Of a stretch of DNA of 64,000 nt, positions 44,291 through 56,090 are shown piece after piece. The stretch lies in the NCBI GenBank assembly GCA_021234155.1, contig JAJEKV010000207.1, positions 1,056,001-1,120,000 of the forward strand, read 5' to 3'. Position 1 is the first letter of the stretch, and the number at the start of each line of letters is the position of its first letter. The notes beneath the pieces were generated by a model, which had not been told where the DNA came from, searched no databases, and worked only from the letters and a program-made list of their open reading frames with translations. Position numbers and translations under genes: made by a program. The DNA comes from Isoetes taiwanensis (Eukaryota > Streptophyta > Lycopodiopsida > Isoetales > Isoetaceae).

Positions 44291-45582
44291 GTGCTATTGC
44301 TTATTAAGATATTGTGATCTTGAAGAAGGAAGATGCAATGCAATGACGTGCTATTGCTTATTAGAATATCATGATGCTGAAGAAGTGAGCTGTCGGCAGT
44401 GAGTATATGGAATACATGCAAAAAATTATATGCATTGAGCAAACTTATATTGATAGACCCTATAGCCCATCTCCAACTGTCAACAAGCAAAAAAAACTAT
44501 GGTATCATGTACTGAACTACTATTCATGCTCTTTAGCGCCACAAGAATATGGCTAGGTTAACATGGATACTGTGAGAACTTGGTGCAACGGATTGATTTG
44601 CCAAGCAAGCATTTTTGTCTGATATTGTTAGTGCTCAATCTTCTTTATGCATCTAACAATTACTACCCAATCTTCAAGTTTGCTTTCTGTTCTAAGTATC
44701 TCCTTCTGTTTTGAAGTTCTCCTTGAGTATCTCCTTCCTTTTGAAGTTCTCCTCCAAAGGCAGAGCGAAGGAGTATCTTAGGATTAAGGATCCGATTCTA
44801 AATGGATATGCTCCTTCTTAAGATGCATTGTGAATATGCTCTTCGAGATGCCCTATTATATAATGTAACTCAATAGAAACAGCCCATCAGGGTGCCAATA
44901 TATCTTGCATATGAGATTTGACTTCTCATTATCAGTTCATGCTACTTGCATTTTTTTCTGGGTCAATTTGCTCCTGTCACAAAGCTGCCAATATAATTTT
45001 CAATTATTGTGTGTGATCAAATACCCAGATAGATTTCAGTAATACCCACCCACGTCTAGATTCAGTAATACCCCGACAACCATATAGAGAGATACAATAT
45101 ATTGTCGTCCTCAACTTAGATGTGTTAGATGCAATGTTCACACAATGTTGTTCATATCAATTGTTTATCTTCAACATAAACAACATTGTTTTGCACACAA
45201 AATAATCATGGTAAGGTTTGTGCAGATTCCCAGTTAGATGCTAAAGAGTTCTTAAATAATGAACATTTCCATTTAGAGGACTTTGGTACCAGTGCCCATT
45301 TACAGCCCATTTACAGGATTTTGATATCAGTGCTACAACAGACTAATGCTATCTCAATAATGTTATTTTATTACAAGGCCATAGGACTAATGCAATCTCA
45401 ATAATGTTACAAGGCCATTTCCATGAACGCTCTTCTACACCCTTCTACAAGGCAATCTATTTGCAAGCACCCTTCTATAATGCAACTTTATTTGCAATAA
45501 AAAAATGCTTATCAAGTAACAATAGTAACATCTTCATAACAATAGTACCATCTCCAGGCTATGTGGACATATGTACACATAT
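44291..45582. other. Helitron G2 3' interior, non-coding
   Basis: No gene. Small duplications occur around GACGTGCTATTGCTTATTA (44288-44365) and GAAGTTCTCCT (44710-44750). Confidence 0.4.
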
Positions 45583-45803
45583 ATTTGCATGCTAATCCAA
45601 ATGAGCAGCACTAAATATAGCAATTAAATTGCAAGTTTAGTTCACAAGGCTCTATAAAACATACAACCAATTTAATATCTGCCACTTTTTAATTTTGCAT
45701 GCTAATCCAAATGAGCAGCACTGAACATGGCAATTAGATTGAAAGTTTTAGTTCACATTGCTCTCTAAAGCATACCACCAATTTAACCTTCGCCACTTTT
45801 AAT
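45583..45803. repeat. Tandem duplication of a ~110 bp unit
   Basis: 45583-45692 and 45693-45803 both begin TTTGCATGCTAATCCAAATG and end in GCCACTTTT with about 85 percent similarity by eye. Confidence 0.8.
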
Positions 45804-46065
45804 GACACATTGAGTAAACAAAGGAAGAAATAGACGAAAAAGGAAGAGATAGCTATGAGTAACAAAATTGACCTATATTATTTGTTCTAATATAAAGGCA
45901 AGAGAATTGTAGGTACGTCAGCAGTGTTGAAATTGCATCATAGTACAAAGCACTCACTATACAAGAATTAAAGCCCAAATTGCACACCATCAATGCTGCA
46001 TGAATCCTACAACGTTGAACCTAATAATTGCCTTATAGCCCAGCAACGCTGGGCACCATCACTAG

Positions 46066-47891
46066 TCTTATATTATAAAGTTTTAGCGTATGTCTTGCAT
46101 CAAACCCTAATTTAGATAGTTGAGATCGTCTGATTGCATTTGAAGGCCGAGATTTATCGCACAACTTCCCACCACCATGATTGGCCATGCTCTGATCTCT
46201 TAAGAGGAAAGGGAAAATGGCAGAGAAAAGGGCAAAGTGAGAGGCAAAAAGGCACGGGTAAAAGGGAAAGACGGAGAAGGAAAAAGGAAAGGGAAAAGAG
46301 CACGAAAAAGGGAAAGAAAAAGAAAGGGAGAAAAAGGAAGGAAAAAAAGACACTATGAAAAGGAAAAGGGGGAAAGGGTGAGGACAGAATAAGGGAAAAG
46401 AAAAGGGGAAGGGAGGAAAAGGAAGAAAAAAGGGGCAACGGAAAAAATGTGAAGACGAAAAGGGTGACGGAAGGGAAAAAGGGGAAGATAAGAATGGTGG
46501 AGAGGGAAAAAGGGCATGGAAAAATAGAAAGGGAAGGAAAAAGGAGGCGAAAAAGGGAAAAGGGCATGAGGAAAAGGGAGAGGGAAATGAGAGAGGAAGG
46601 AGAAAGTGGCACGAGAAGAGGAAAAGTCCTGAGAAAAGGAAAAAAGAAAGGGAAAAAAGAGATGGAAAAAGGGAAAAGGGAAAAGTGAAAAGCAAAAAGA
46701 GAACAGAAAACATGGAATAGGAAAAGAGGAAAAGGGAAAAGGGGAAGAGGGTGGGAAAAGGAGGAAAAAGGGCATGTGAAAAAGGTGGAAAAATGGAATG
46801 GAAAAAGGTGTGGAAAAATGGAAAGGAAAAGAGAGAAGGAAAAAAAAAAAAAGGTGGAAAGGAAAGCTGAAAAGGGCATGGAAAAAGAAAAGGATGAAAA
46901 AAAAAGAAGGAAATGGGAGCTTTAAAAGGAAAGGGGAAAAAAAAAAAAGAACACGAGGAATAAGGAGGGAAAATGGAAAAGAGGAAGGGAAAAAGGGCAC
47001 GGAAAAAACTGGAAGAGGGAAAGGGTCAAGGAAAGGGTAAAAATAAAGGGAAAAAGAGCATGGGGAAAGGGAAAAGAAAAAGAAAAAAGGGGAATAGGGA
47101 CGGGGAAAAGGGGAAGAGGGTAAGGAAAGGCGGAAGAAAGGGAAAGGGAAAGGGAAAGGGAAAGGGAAAGGGAAAGGGAAAGGGAAAAGGAAAGGGGGAA
47201 GGAAAGAGGAAAAGGGCACTGGAAAAATGGAAAGGGTGGGGAAATGATGAAAAAAGAAGGAAAGGGAAAAGGAAAAAGGGAGGCAGAAAGCGGGGAAGGA
47301 AAGGAAAAAAGGCATGGGAAAAAAGAAAGAAGAAAATGGGAAAAAAGAGACATGAGATAAAGAAGAAGAGGGTGAGGGAGAGGAAGAAAACAAAAAAAAA
47401 AAAAAAAGGTGGGGAAAAGGGAATGCAAAAGGGCATGAGAAAAGGGAAGGGAAAAGAGAAAAGCAAAAATGAATGTGAAAAGGAAATGGAAAAAAGATCA
47501 TGAGAAAAATGGGAAGGGTGGAGAAAGGTGAAAAGGGAAGGAAAAAAGCCGTCAAAAAAAGGGAAAGGGAAAGGGAAAAATGAGAAGGAGAAAAGGAAGA
47601 AAAAGAGGAGGGAGAAGAGGGTAAAAAAAAAAAAGAGAGAGAAGGAGAAAAGTAAATGTGCAGGGAAAATAAGAAAAGGGAAAAAAGAAAGTGTGTAAGA
47701 AAATGAGGAAAAAAGGATATGCAGGATAGAGCAAAGGGAAGGTTATCAAATGCACAAAAACCTCTTATAGCCTAGCAATGATGGACTTGGTTTCTATTAT
47801 ATTAGATGTATAAAAATGAGTCTGAGCTGAATAGGTTTCCATCCACAAATGTTCCCAACATTTGCCCAGCAACGCTGGGCACCATTACTAG
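46066..47891 (+). mobile_element. Polypurine Helitron P4, complete, plus strand
   Basis: Starts TCTTATATTATAAAGTTTTA at 46066, ends with the hairpin at 47864-47880 and CTAG at 47888-47891, followed by T. After ~140 bp of unique 5' sequence comes about 1.54 kb (46200-47740) made almost only of G and A, including a regular (GGGAAA)n run at 47141-47195. The last ~130 bp are again unique. No protein coding is credible. It abuts G2 directly (CTAG then TC). Confidence 0.92.
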
Positions 47892-48290
47892 TAACACATA
47901 AGGTAGTAGTGCGGGTTCAACTCCTGCATGTTTCCAAACTATCTATCTAAATAGATACATCGAGTAGTCTTGGTAATTCTATAAAATTTGGCAAACATTT
48001 GACATTTAACATGCAAATTCCTATTATGTTGATTCTACTACCAATTATGTAGATGAGGGTTCTTATTGTTGGATAAGATGAGAAAGAATGTAATTGTAGT
48101 ATAAATAAGGTAGAATATGAAGTAGGTTTGGCATGAAAAATGTCACATGGCCATTCACTTTCTTTCAGAAACCATGTTCATTATAGTCAAAGAATCCTAG
48201 AATATGATGGAATTTTGGTGTGCCTTTTTAGACTTCTTTACATCATTTTCGAATTAACACAGAAATTCCTTATGATGATTTTGGAAAAGA
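47892..48290. other. Flanking sequence with pol III B-box-like motif
   Basis: GGGTTCAACTCC at about 47912-47923 fits the B-box consensus GGTTCRANNCC, but no A-box pairs with it. Otherwise AT-rich intergenic DNA. Confidence 0.4.
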
Positions 48291-48901
48291 GAAATGTTCG
48301 CGGCGGCCTTGGCGATAAATTTCTTGTATGGCATAATTGTAATGTTTTATCAAGTTTTATTGCCATTTATTATTTCTAAGAATAAGAGGCAAGGTCGTTG
48401 ATCATTGGCTTATGTTCCAAAACTAAAACTTAGAGGCCAGTTTAGGATATAACTTGCTTTCTAATATTTATGCCCTCCAAGAATTATTATCATTATTTCT
48501 CCTCAAGTTGATATATTTTCTAACCTTATATAATATCAAAGATAATGGGTAATATAAGGAACTTGGGTTTGGGGTCTGGATTTAGATTCATGTGCTAACT
48601 TTTCGTCATGTGTGCAATAAAGAGTATGTAGGATTTGTCATCCAAGCACAAAATTCATGCACCAATTATTTCAAACAGAACTATAAACCCCTATCTCTTT
48701 ACTTCCTATCATTCAATAATAATGATAGGATGTTTTCATTGGTGAGGTGTATGAAATCCTTGTCCACCTTCACAACTCTTGAAAGTAGATTTGGAAGTTG
48801 AAGATGTGCATGTTTTGTGGACGTGCACCTAATATTTTGCTCATCTACTTTAATTCTACAAGAAATTTATCGCAGCGGCCTTGGCCGCCGCGAACATTTC
48901 T
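48291..48901. mobile_element. Putative MITE with GC-rich inverted ends
   Basis: Left end GAAATGTTCGCGGCGGCC (48291-48308), then CGATAAATTTCTTGTA. Right end is its inverse (48858-48901), with an extra GC-rich palindrome GCGGCCTTGGCCGC. The inside is AT-rich and non-coding. Clear target duplications are not visible. Confidence 0.6.
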
Positions 48902-49424
48902 TTAGTTCTAACCCTATAAAGATGGCCCGAGTCTAAGTTCTAGTCTTGTTTAGTAATGGATTTATCATAGTTCGCATTTGCGCAAAAGGCTTTCTTGAAC
49001 GGATTGAATATATGGACGCGTGTCCTTGCCGTAAGATAGAGTAGATAGTTTTAGAATCTTGCTCAAAATTTAAATGCTACCTGCATGGTACTAAGTAGTT
49101 AATCCTCGTTGCACCAAATTCAAATGCTACATGCCATGCATTAGGTTGCAATTGTTCATCTCTTTATGCTAATACTTAACACAATCTTGTTCTAAAGATC
49201 ACACATGTCAAGAGGAGACTTTTCCTTAAGTAATATTAGGTGCATATTTTGATACGATGTAGTATTCAAACGATTTCCTTTCAACCAAGCCTTGCATCAA
49301 AATCAACTATCGGAACAAACATGTGAGAAGTAACTTAAGAGTATCAAGAACTTCATGTAAAAAACAATGTAATAAGAATGATACGCCTAGTAATTATATA
49401 TGAAATCTATCACGATACATATTA
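48902..49424. other. Intergenic sequence
   Basis: No gene or repeat recognised. Confidence 0.4.
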
Positions 49425-51925
49425 TTTTTTTTGAAGAACGTGTTTTACTTCATATTATACACTCAAAATATTACAAAGTACTTCCGTATAAGAAATGTCC
49501 CCGAAGCATCAATCACTTTTAGATGATCCTCCATATTGAAATTTTAATACGATCGGGCCAATTGGAGATGAAAGCAATTATACAACTTCTTATTTAATTT
49601 CTTGAAGCACCACCGAGAAGAAATACGCTTTTATCATAAAGACCTTTCTTCTTCGCTTCCATACACTCCATATTAGCCAAGACTTTGCCATGTGAAATGC
49701 AATCCTTTTAGAAGCGGGATCCAGCGATTTGGATAAATATCCAAAAGAAAGTCTTGACTATCCAAAGATACTCCAAAAGAGAATGCAGCCGGGACCTAAG
49801 ACTACTCACTCGCACACAAATATAAACAAGTGCTCCAATGTTTCAAATGCACCGCTCACACATTAGGCAAAGTGGGCTTACTCCCGGCTTAAAGCGATGA
49901 ACCATCTTATTAACTCTCAAATAGCGATGAATCACCTGCCAAAGTATAACATTTACCTTTGGAGGATTATATTAGGCCAAACAAGATTCCAGATGGATTG
50001 CCATTGAGAAGGCAAAGTCTGTAAGTGCCATTTTCGAGAAGGTGATAAAGTACTTGAGGAGGTAAGCAATCTGTAGCATGAACTTACTAGCTTCTTGCCT
50101 TCTTTAATACCTTGAACAAAATTCCAGCATGTCTTGTTACCCACCTTCTTAATTAGAGGAAGAGCACTTGCTACATAAGCCCATATAGTGATATCTTTAT
50201 CCAACAACCCATATGTCTCCTGAAACCATTGCCAAGGAGCAATGTCAATACCAAAATACCCTTGTTCAATAGAAATAATACCGCTCTCCTCCACCTCGCT
50301 TTGGGAATGCACATGCATAAATTCTATAACCGGGTGTAGTTGTCCATGAGTATACAAAGGCAACCACGTAAAGGGGAAGATGCCCGAGACAAGCTTCCCA
50401 ATCAAATGTAATCACCTGCTAGACTACCTTCCAGGCCCGAAGCAAGCCTTTTCAATCTCGGAGAGGCATGTGAATAAGCTTGCAATGGATATAACAATGC
50501 CCAAGGGAGCTCAATTCTCACACCTCACTTATGAAAAACCATACACTTCTTTACTGATTGTTTAAGTAACTTCATACCTGGTGATGTACAATCATCTTGC
50601 AACAAACTGAACAATAGCTTAGAAGCTAAGACCTTACCCTGTAAAGAAAGATCCAACATACCAAGTCCTCCTTGTTGTTTAAACAACATACATTTCTTCC
50701 ACGCCACCTTCACAGTTCCTCCTTGATCGGTATACCATATAAAATCTCTTACAATCTTTTTTATCTCTGCAAACTTAGAAACTGGAGCCAATAGAACCGA
50801 AACCAAATAAATATGCGTATTGTTCAATACTGACTTAGCTACTTGAATTCTACCTGCCAAGGATAACTTTGAACCTCTCCACCAAATCAGTTGCCTTTGT
50901 AAATTTAAGATAATTTCATCCCATGCTGCATTCATGTCAATATCTAGACCAAAGGGGACTCCTAGAAGCTTTGTCTTTGCAGATGGTAAAACAACCTTCC
51001 AGGCATACTCATATAAAAAAATGCGTAAGCGCTTCCTTCCCCACCCATAAGGCACTACACTTAGCCCAATTAAGGAGACAACCAGATGCAATTGAAAATA
51101 TATCCAAAATCTTTTTGATTATCTGCACATTATTCTCTTCACCATCCACTAGCAAGAAGGTATCGATGCAAAACCGATTAACAAAACACGTTTCACCTTC
51201 CACCAATAATAAGCCCTTTACCAAACCATCCTTTTCAGTTGCGAAAGTCCTTCTGCCACTATAGTAAACAAAAAAGGAGCTAAAGGGCAACCTTGCCTTA
51301 TTCCACGTTCAATTGGAAAAAGCACCAATGGTTCTCCATGATACATTACTACCCCCTTAGCAGAAATCAACATTTTATGCATCATAGATCGGAAACCAGA
51401 CCCAAATCCCAATTTCAAAAACATGGCATCCAAGAAAGTCCACTTCACACGATCATAAGCTTTAGCAAAATCCAATTTTAAATATAGAAGATTTTGACCT
51501 GAACATTGGGCCCAATGAACTCCTTCATATGCTACTATATTATGAAAAATTTGCCGACCTGGAAGAAAGCCTGACTGAGCCGCATCTATTCTCAATCCCA
51601 AAACCTGTTTAAGTCTTTCTGCATAGGCTTTTGCAATAATTTTATAGATAGTAGATAGAAGAGTTATTTGGCGCCAATCATGAATGCTCACATGTTCTTT
51701 CACTTTAGGAATAAGAGAAATCAAACCCGTATTCAAAATCCTATCAAGTTGATGTGAAGTACACAAATCTTTGTATGCCTCCATAATGCTCACTGACGTC
51801 CATTCCCAATGCCTTTTAAAAAATTCTACAGGAATACCATCCATACCTGGACATTTATCTGAAGCCAACTCAAATGTTGCTGCTCGCAATTCAGACATGG
51901 ACAGTGGGACTTCTAACAATTGAGA
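49425..51925 (-). mobile_element. LINE family B copy 2, minus strand
   Basis: The poly(A) is T8 near 49425-49432 on the plus strand. RT from 51925: SDKCPGMDGIPVEFFKRHW, LISLIPKVKEHVSIHDWRQI, LDFAKAYDRVKWTFLDAM, RGIRQGCPLAPFLFTIVAEG. The catalytic FADD of copy 3 reads FCID here (51150-51180), so the active site is destroyed. Then LLGVPFGLDID, WWRGSKLSLAGR and FIWYTDQGGTV, and the zinc region below 50405. It is truncated at the 5' side, where a SINE-like sequence begins at 51925. Several frameshifts. Confidence 0.88.
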
Positions 51926-52240
51926 CAACCAGTATACCAGCCCCAGTGTACATGGAAGCCAATTTTTACTAGTGCATACTCACACAATTATTGTGGAGCT
52001 TATCCTGCTGCCTTATGGCAGACAAAGTGGAGGACATGTATAGGCACAAGTTCTACCACGTCGGGGATCATGGCCGTATAACCCCAGTAACCAACTCCCA
52101 AATATAAACATACACTGGCCGGGTTTGAACCCCCGACCAAGTGCACATTCATTTTGGCATTACTAGGCCTATACCAACTCACCACACATCCGTTGGGCAA
52201 AACTTTAGCCATACATGCACACTTTGTAGGCAGGATAGAA
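51925..52240 (-). mobile_element. tRNA-derived SINE, minus strand
   Basis: On the minus strand: A-box-like TGGTGAGTTGGTATAGG at about 52185-52169, then B-box GGGTTCAAACCC at 52132-52121, about 45 nt apart as in tRNA genes, then ~190 nt of unique tail ending CTGGTATACTGGTTGT near 51925. This is the layout of plant tRNA-related SINEs. Its last 152 bp are repeated at 52274-52425. Confidence 0.75.
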
Positions 52241-52273
52241 TCCCACCTCAGGAAGTCGGGGAATTTTTAGACA

Positions 52274-52425
52274 ACAACCAGTATACCAGCCCCAGTGTAC
52301 ATGGAAGCCAATTTTTACTAGTGCATACTCACACAATTATTGTGGAGCTTATCCTGCTGCCTTATGGCAGACAAAGTGGAGGACATGTATAGGCACAAGT
52401 TCTACCACGTCGGGGATCATGGCCG
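52274..52425 (-). mobile_element. Second copy of the SINE 3' part
   Basis: Nearly identical to 51925-52076 and in the same orientation, lacking the A and B boxes. It ends exactly where LINE family B copy 3 begins (GGCCG then GATCC). Either a truncated SINE or one side of a tandem duplication. Confidence 0.85.
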
Positions 52426-54466
52426 GATCCAGGCCCGAAGCAAGCCTTTCAGTACTGGAGAGGCATGTGAATAAGCTTTCAATGGATATAACAATGCCCA
52501 AGGGAGCTCAATTCTCACACCTCACTTATGAAAAACCATACACTTCTTTACTGATTGTTTAAGTAACTTCATACCTGGTGATGCACAATCATCTTGCAAC
52601 AAACTGAACAATAGCTTAGAAGCTAAGACCTTACCCTGTAAAGAAAGATCCAACATACCAAGTCCTCCTTGTTGTTTAAACAACATACATTTCTTCCACG
52701 CCACCTTCACAGTTCCTCCTTGATCGGTATACCATATAAAATCTCTTACAATCTTTTTTATCTCTGCAAACTTAGAAACTGGAGCCAATAGAACCGAAAC
52801 CAAATAAATATGCGTATTGTTCAATACTGACTTAGCTACTTGAATTCTACCTGCCAAGGTTCTACCTGCCAAGGATAACTTTGAACCTCTCCACCAAATC
52901 AGTTGCCTTTGTAAATTTAAGATAATTTCATCCCATGCTGCATTCATGTCAATATCTAGACCAAAGGGGACTCCTAGAAGCTTTGTCTTTGCAGATGGTA
53001 AAACAACCTTCCAGGCATACTCATATAAAAAATGCAGAACTGCTTCCTTCCCCACCCATAAGGCACTACACTTAGCCCAATTAAGGAGACAACCAGATGC
53101 AATTGAAAATATATCCAAAATCTTTTTGATTATCTGCACATTATTCTCTTCACCATCCACTAGCAAGAAGGTATCGTCTGCAAACTGATTAACCAAAACC
53201 TGTTCACCTTCCACCAATAATAAGCCCTTTACCAAACCATCCTTTTCAGTTGCGAAAGTCCTTCTGCCACTATAGTAAACAAAAAAGGAGCTAAAGGGCA
53301 ACCTTGCCTTATTCCACGTTCAATTGGAAAAAGCACCAATGGTTCTCCATGATACATTACTACCCCCTTAGCAGAAATCAACATTTTATGCATCATAGAT
53401 CGGAAACCAGACCCAAATCCCAATTTCAAAAACATGGCATCCAAGAAAGTCCACTTCACACGATCATAAGCTTTAGCAAAATCCAATTTTAAATATAGAA
53501 GATTTTGACCTGAACATTGGGCCCAATGAACTCCTTCATATGCTACTATATTATGAAAAATTTGCCGACACGAAGAAAGCCCGACCGAGTCGCATCTATT
53601 CTCAATCCCAAAACCACATTTTAAGTCTTTTCGCAGATAGGCTTTTGCAATAATTTTATAGATAGTAGATAGAAGAGTTATTTGGCGCCAATCATGAATG
53701 CTCACATGTTCTTTCACTTTAGGAATAAGAGAAATCAAACCCGTATTCAAAATCCTATCAAGTTGATGTGAAGTACACAAATCTTTGTATGCCTCCATAA
53801 TGCTCATTGACGTCCATTCCCAATGCCTTTTAAAAAATTCTACAGGAATACCATCCATACCTGGACATTTATCTGAAGCCAACTCAAATGTTGCTGCTCG
53901 CAATTCAGACATGGACAGTGGGACTTCTAACAATTGAGATTCCTCTTGTGAAAGAATTGCATGAACCTTAGAAAGCACAATATCCTGCATTACATCTTCA
54001 TGAGGCAAGTGTTTGACCTTAAAAAAGTTTCAAAGTATTGAGTAAGGGACTGCTTAATCTCATTTGGCTCTGTCATTACCCTCCCATCCGGCAGAGATAA
54101 AGAGTGCATAGTAGCGGCATACCTCTTCTACTTTGAAGCTCTAAAAAATAGCTTATTACAACGATCTCCATCTTTCAGCCAGGTTAATCCAGATTTAACT
54201 CGTGCTGATTGAATTTGGGCCACTTCAAGACCACGAAAAGCATCAATAACCTGTTGCAATCTAAAAGAATCCGTACCCACTTTCTTAAGCTCCTCTAATT
54301 CAGCATATAACTTACTTAATGTCTCTTTTTCTTCACGAACTCGTTGCGCTCCCCACCTTTTCGCAAAAATCTTGACATTTGCCAAAGCCTCAACAATGCT
54401 TCGCATACTATGTGGTTGAGATGAAGCCTTTTGCCAAGCCTCTTGGCATCCTGCTGTCAACCTCAT
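52426..54466 (-). pseudogene. LINE family B copy 3: RT and C-terminal part
   Basis: Same protein as copy 2, with RT motifs including FADD at about 53180 (catalytic aspartates kept). Frame breaks lie near 53290, 53640 and 54010, and an 18 bp duplication sits at 52853-52871 (CTACCTGCCAAGGTT twice). Upstream (54128-54466) is the linker between endonuclease and RT (ARVKSGLTWLKDGDRCNKLF), a conserved plant LINE motif. It is interrupted at 54466 by a nested LINE. Confidence 0.88.
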
Positions 54467-55330
54467 GGCCTATACTCCAGAGGACATGCAGCGTCACCTG
54501 GATGCTCTTGACACTTTTTGCCAATTCACTGGCATGCGAGTTAACTTGGCCAAAACTAGGGTGCTGCTAGTTGCATCGTCCCGTCAGCCAAGGCTTCCCA
54601 CCTTCACTTACCAGGGGCAAGAGGTAGAGGTGGCTCCGACCTACAAGTACTTGGGGATTGAGTTCTCAACTACCACCCATTGGGATGCGGCTATCAGGTT
54701 GCGGGTCACGGCGGGTTGGAAAGCACTATATGCCATGCGAGAACAATGACCACAAAGGCAGTTATGTACTGGGGCCACAAATCCACATTTGTTTCGGGCC
54801 TTGGTTGAGCCGGTCCTTTTGTATGGGGCAGAAGTGTGGGGTCCGATCATATCCCTCAACACCTGGAATGACCTCGAGCAGGTGCAGAAGGCCTTCTTGG
54901 GCTCGGGAACCACGAGAGCAAAGGATTTGCCAGTGTTGCCACCAGGGCGCGATTGAGGATGAATGTCATACCCTCCAGATCTGCCCGGCATTTGCCCATA
55001 TCCGAGAGAGGTATGTTCGACTACTAGTGCCTGGCCAGCCGTTGCATCAGTTATTGGCTACGGCGTCAGTGGGTTTGTTGGGGTCATACCTCCAGGAGGT
55101 TATGGATGCACGGACTCGTCTGTGTCCTACGGGGCGGTCTTGAACTGTCCTATGCAATTGTACAGTGTGCCAGAATGCTTATTACTGCTAAGGTTTTTCC
55201 CTCGAAAACCCTTTGGGGCGGGGGTTTTTTAATCCTGTCAGTAATACGCTTGCTGCTCTCTTTTGTTTGGGTCCCATAGGCCAATTGGTCTCCGTGGACG
55301 CTAAAAACCTATTCTATTCTATTCTATTCA
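54467..55330 (+). mobile_element. LINE family C, 5'-truncated, nested in LINE B copy 3
   Basis: Plus-strand RT C-terminus: TPEDMQRHLDALDTFCQFTG, MRVNLAKTRVLLVAS, YKYLGIEFSTTTHWDAAIRL. Then, after frameshifts, a zinc cluster CQCCHQGAIEDECHTLQIC and a 3' end with CCCTCGAAAACCC---GGGCGGGGG. It finishes in (TATTC)4. CCTCAT flanks both sides (54461-54466 and after 55336), a possible target duplication. A 3' tail of the same family lies at 13313-13445. Confidence 0.88.
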
Positions 55331-56090
55331 AACTCCTCATTAGGCAACCATCTAGTATTCAATTTAAATACCGTTTTTCTCTTTTGTCGACTATGAGTAA
55401 GTTCACGATTTTCAAGAATTTGAGGATTATGGTCCGAGACTGCTTGTGCCAAATAATTAAGCCTCCATAACCGTGGACATATATCACAAAGCACACTATT
55501 TGCATACATTCGATCATGACGAGCCTGTGACAATCCTGGGCCAACCCAATTATTAGTCCAAGTAAAAGATGAATCTCCATCAACTTCCATAAACCCATGT
55601 TGAAAGAGTAACTTCTGCCACTGCTGCCATTCAAAGCCGCTTACAATCTGTCCACCACCTAATCTGTCTTGTGCTGATTCGACCATATTGAAATCCCCTA
55701 CTAAAAGCCAAGCCACATTTTCTCCCCATTTTGGTATTTTATTACATAAAGAAGCCCATAAAGTTGCTCTTTTTCTAGGAATATTAGATGCATATACATT
55801 AATGATACCACATTCTTGAAATCCTTGCTTCCATTTAATTACTGTCCACCTTCCAAATTTATCTTTTGCTGTAAATGTGACATGAACATCCATACTCCAA
55901 GCTATCATTGTACCACCCCGAGCCTTGTCTGAAGTACTTATTATAGCAGAAGTTTGCTTCCCAAACAAATTCATCGTTCGAACAACCCTGCCTCTATCAC
56001 ATTTATGCTCTTGAATACATAAAATATCTGGATTAATGTGTTTAATTAAATTAGCCAACCTATGCCGTTTTTGAAGATGAACGTGCTCCT
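55331..56090 (-). pseudogene. LINE family B copy 3: endonuclease domain
   Basis: Frame 55324-56058 reads HINPDILCIQEHKCDRGRVV (catalytic Glu in QEHK), GGTMIAWSMD, IINVYASNIPRKRATLW, LLVGDFNMVESAQDR, FTWTNNW and SDHNPQI. These are all hallmarks of the AP-type endonuclease of LINEs. It is open over its whole length. The N-terminal start and ORF1 are missing above 56090, so the element is 5'-truncated. Confidence 0.9.

Larger units (their letters stand above)
41845..46065 (+). mobile_element. Helitron G2 (family I) carrying GDSL and PPR fragments
   Basis: Starts TCCTTTATTATAGTGTTTTA after A at 41844. Ends with the hairpin at 46038-46054 and CTAG at 46062-46065. The interior shares the GDSL-lipase fragment with G1 and has in addition a PPR piece. 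The next base after CTAG is the TC of Helitron P4, with no host base between them. Non-autonomous. Confidence 0.85.

Noticed and set aside
47892-47960. tRNA gene because of GGGTTCAACTCC
   Set aside because: No A-box at the right distance and no cloverleaf can be drawn. The Helitron border lies just upstream.
51925-52425. Terminal-repeat miniature retrotransposon (TRIM) formed by the two 152 bp direct repeats
   Set aside because: The inner part has tRNA A and B boxes of a SINE, there is no primer-binding site or TG...CA end, and the LINE on either side is not continuous across it.
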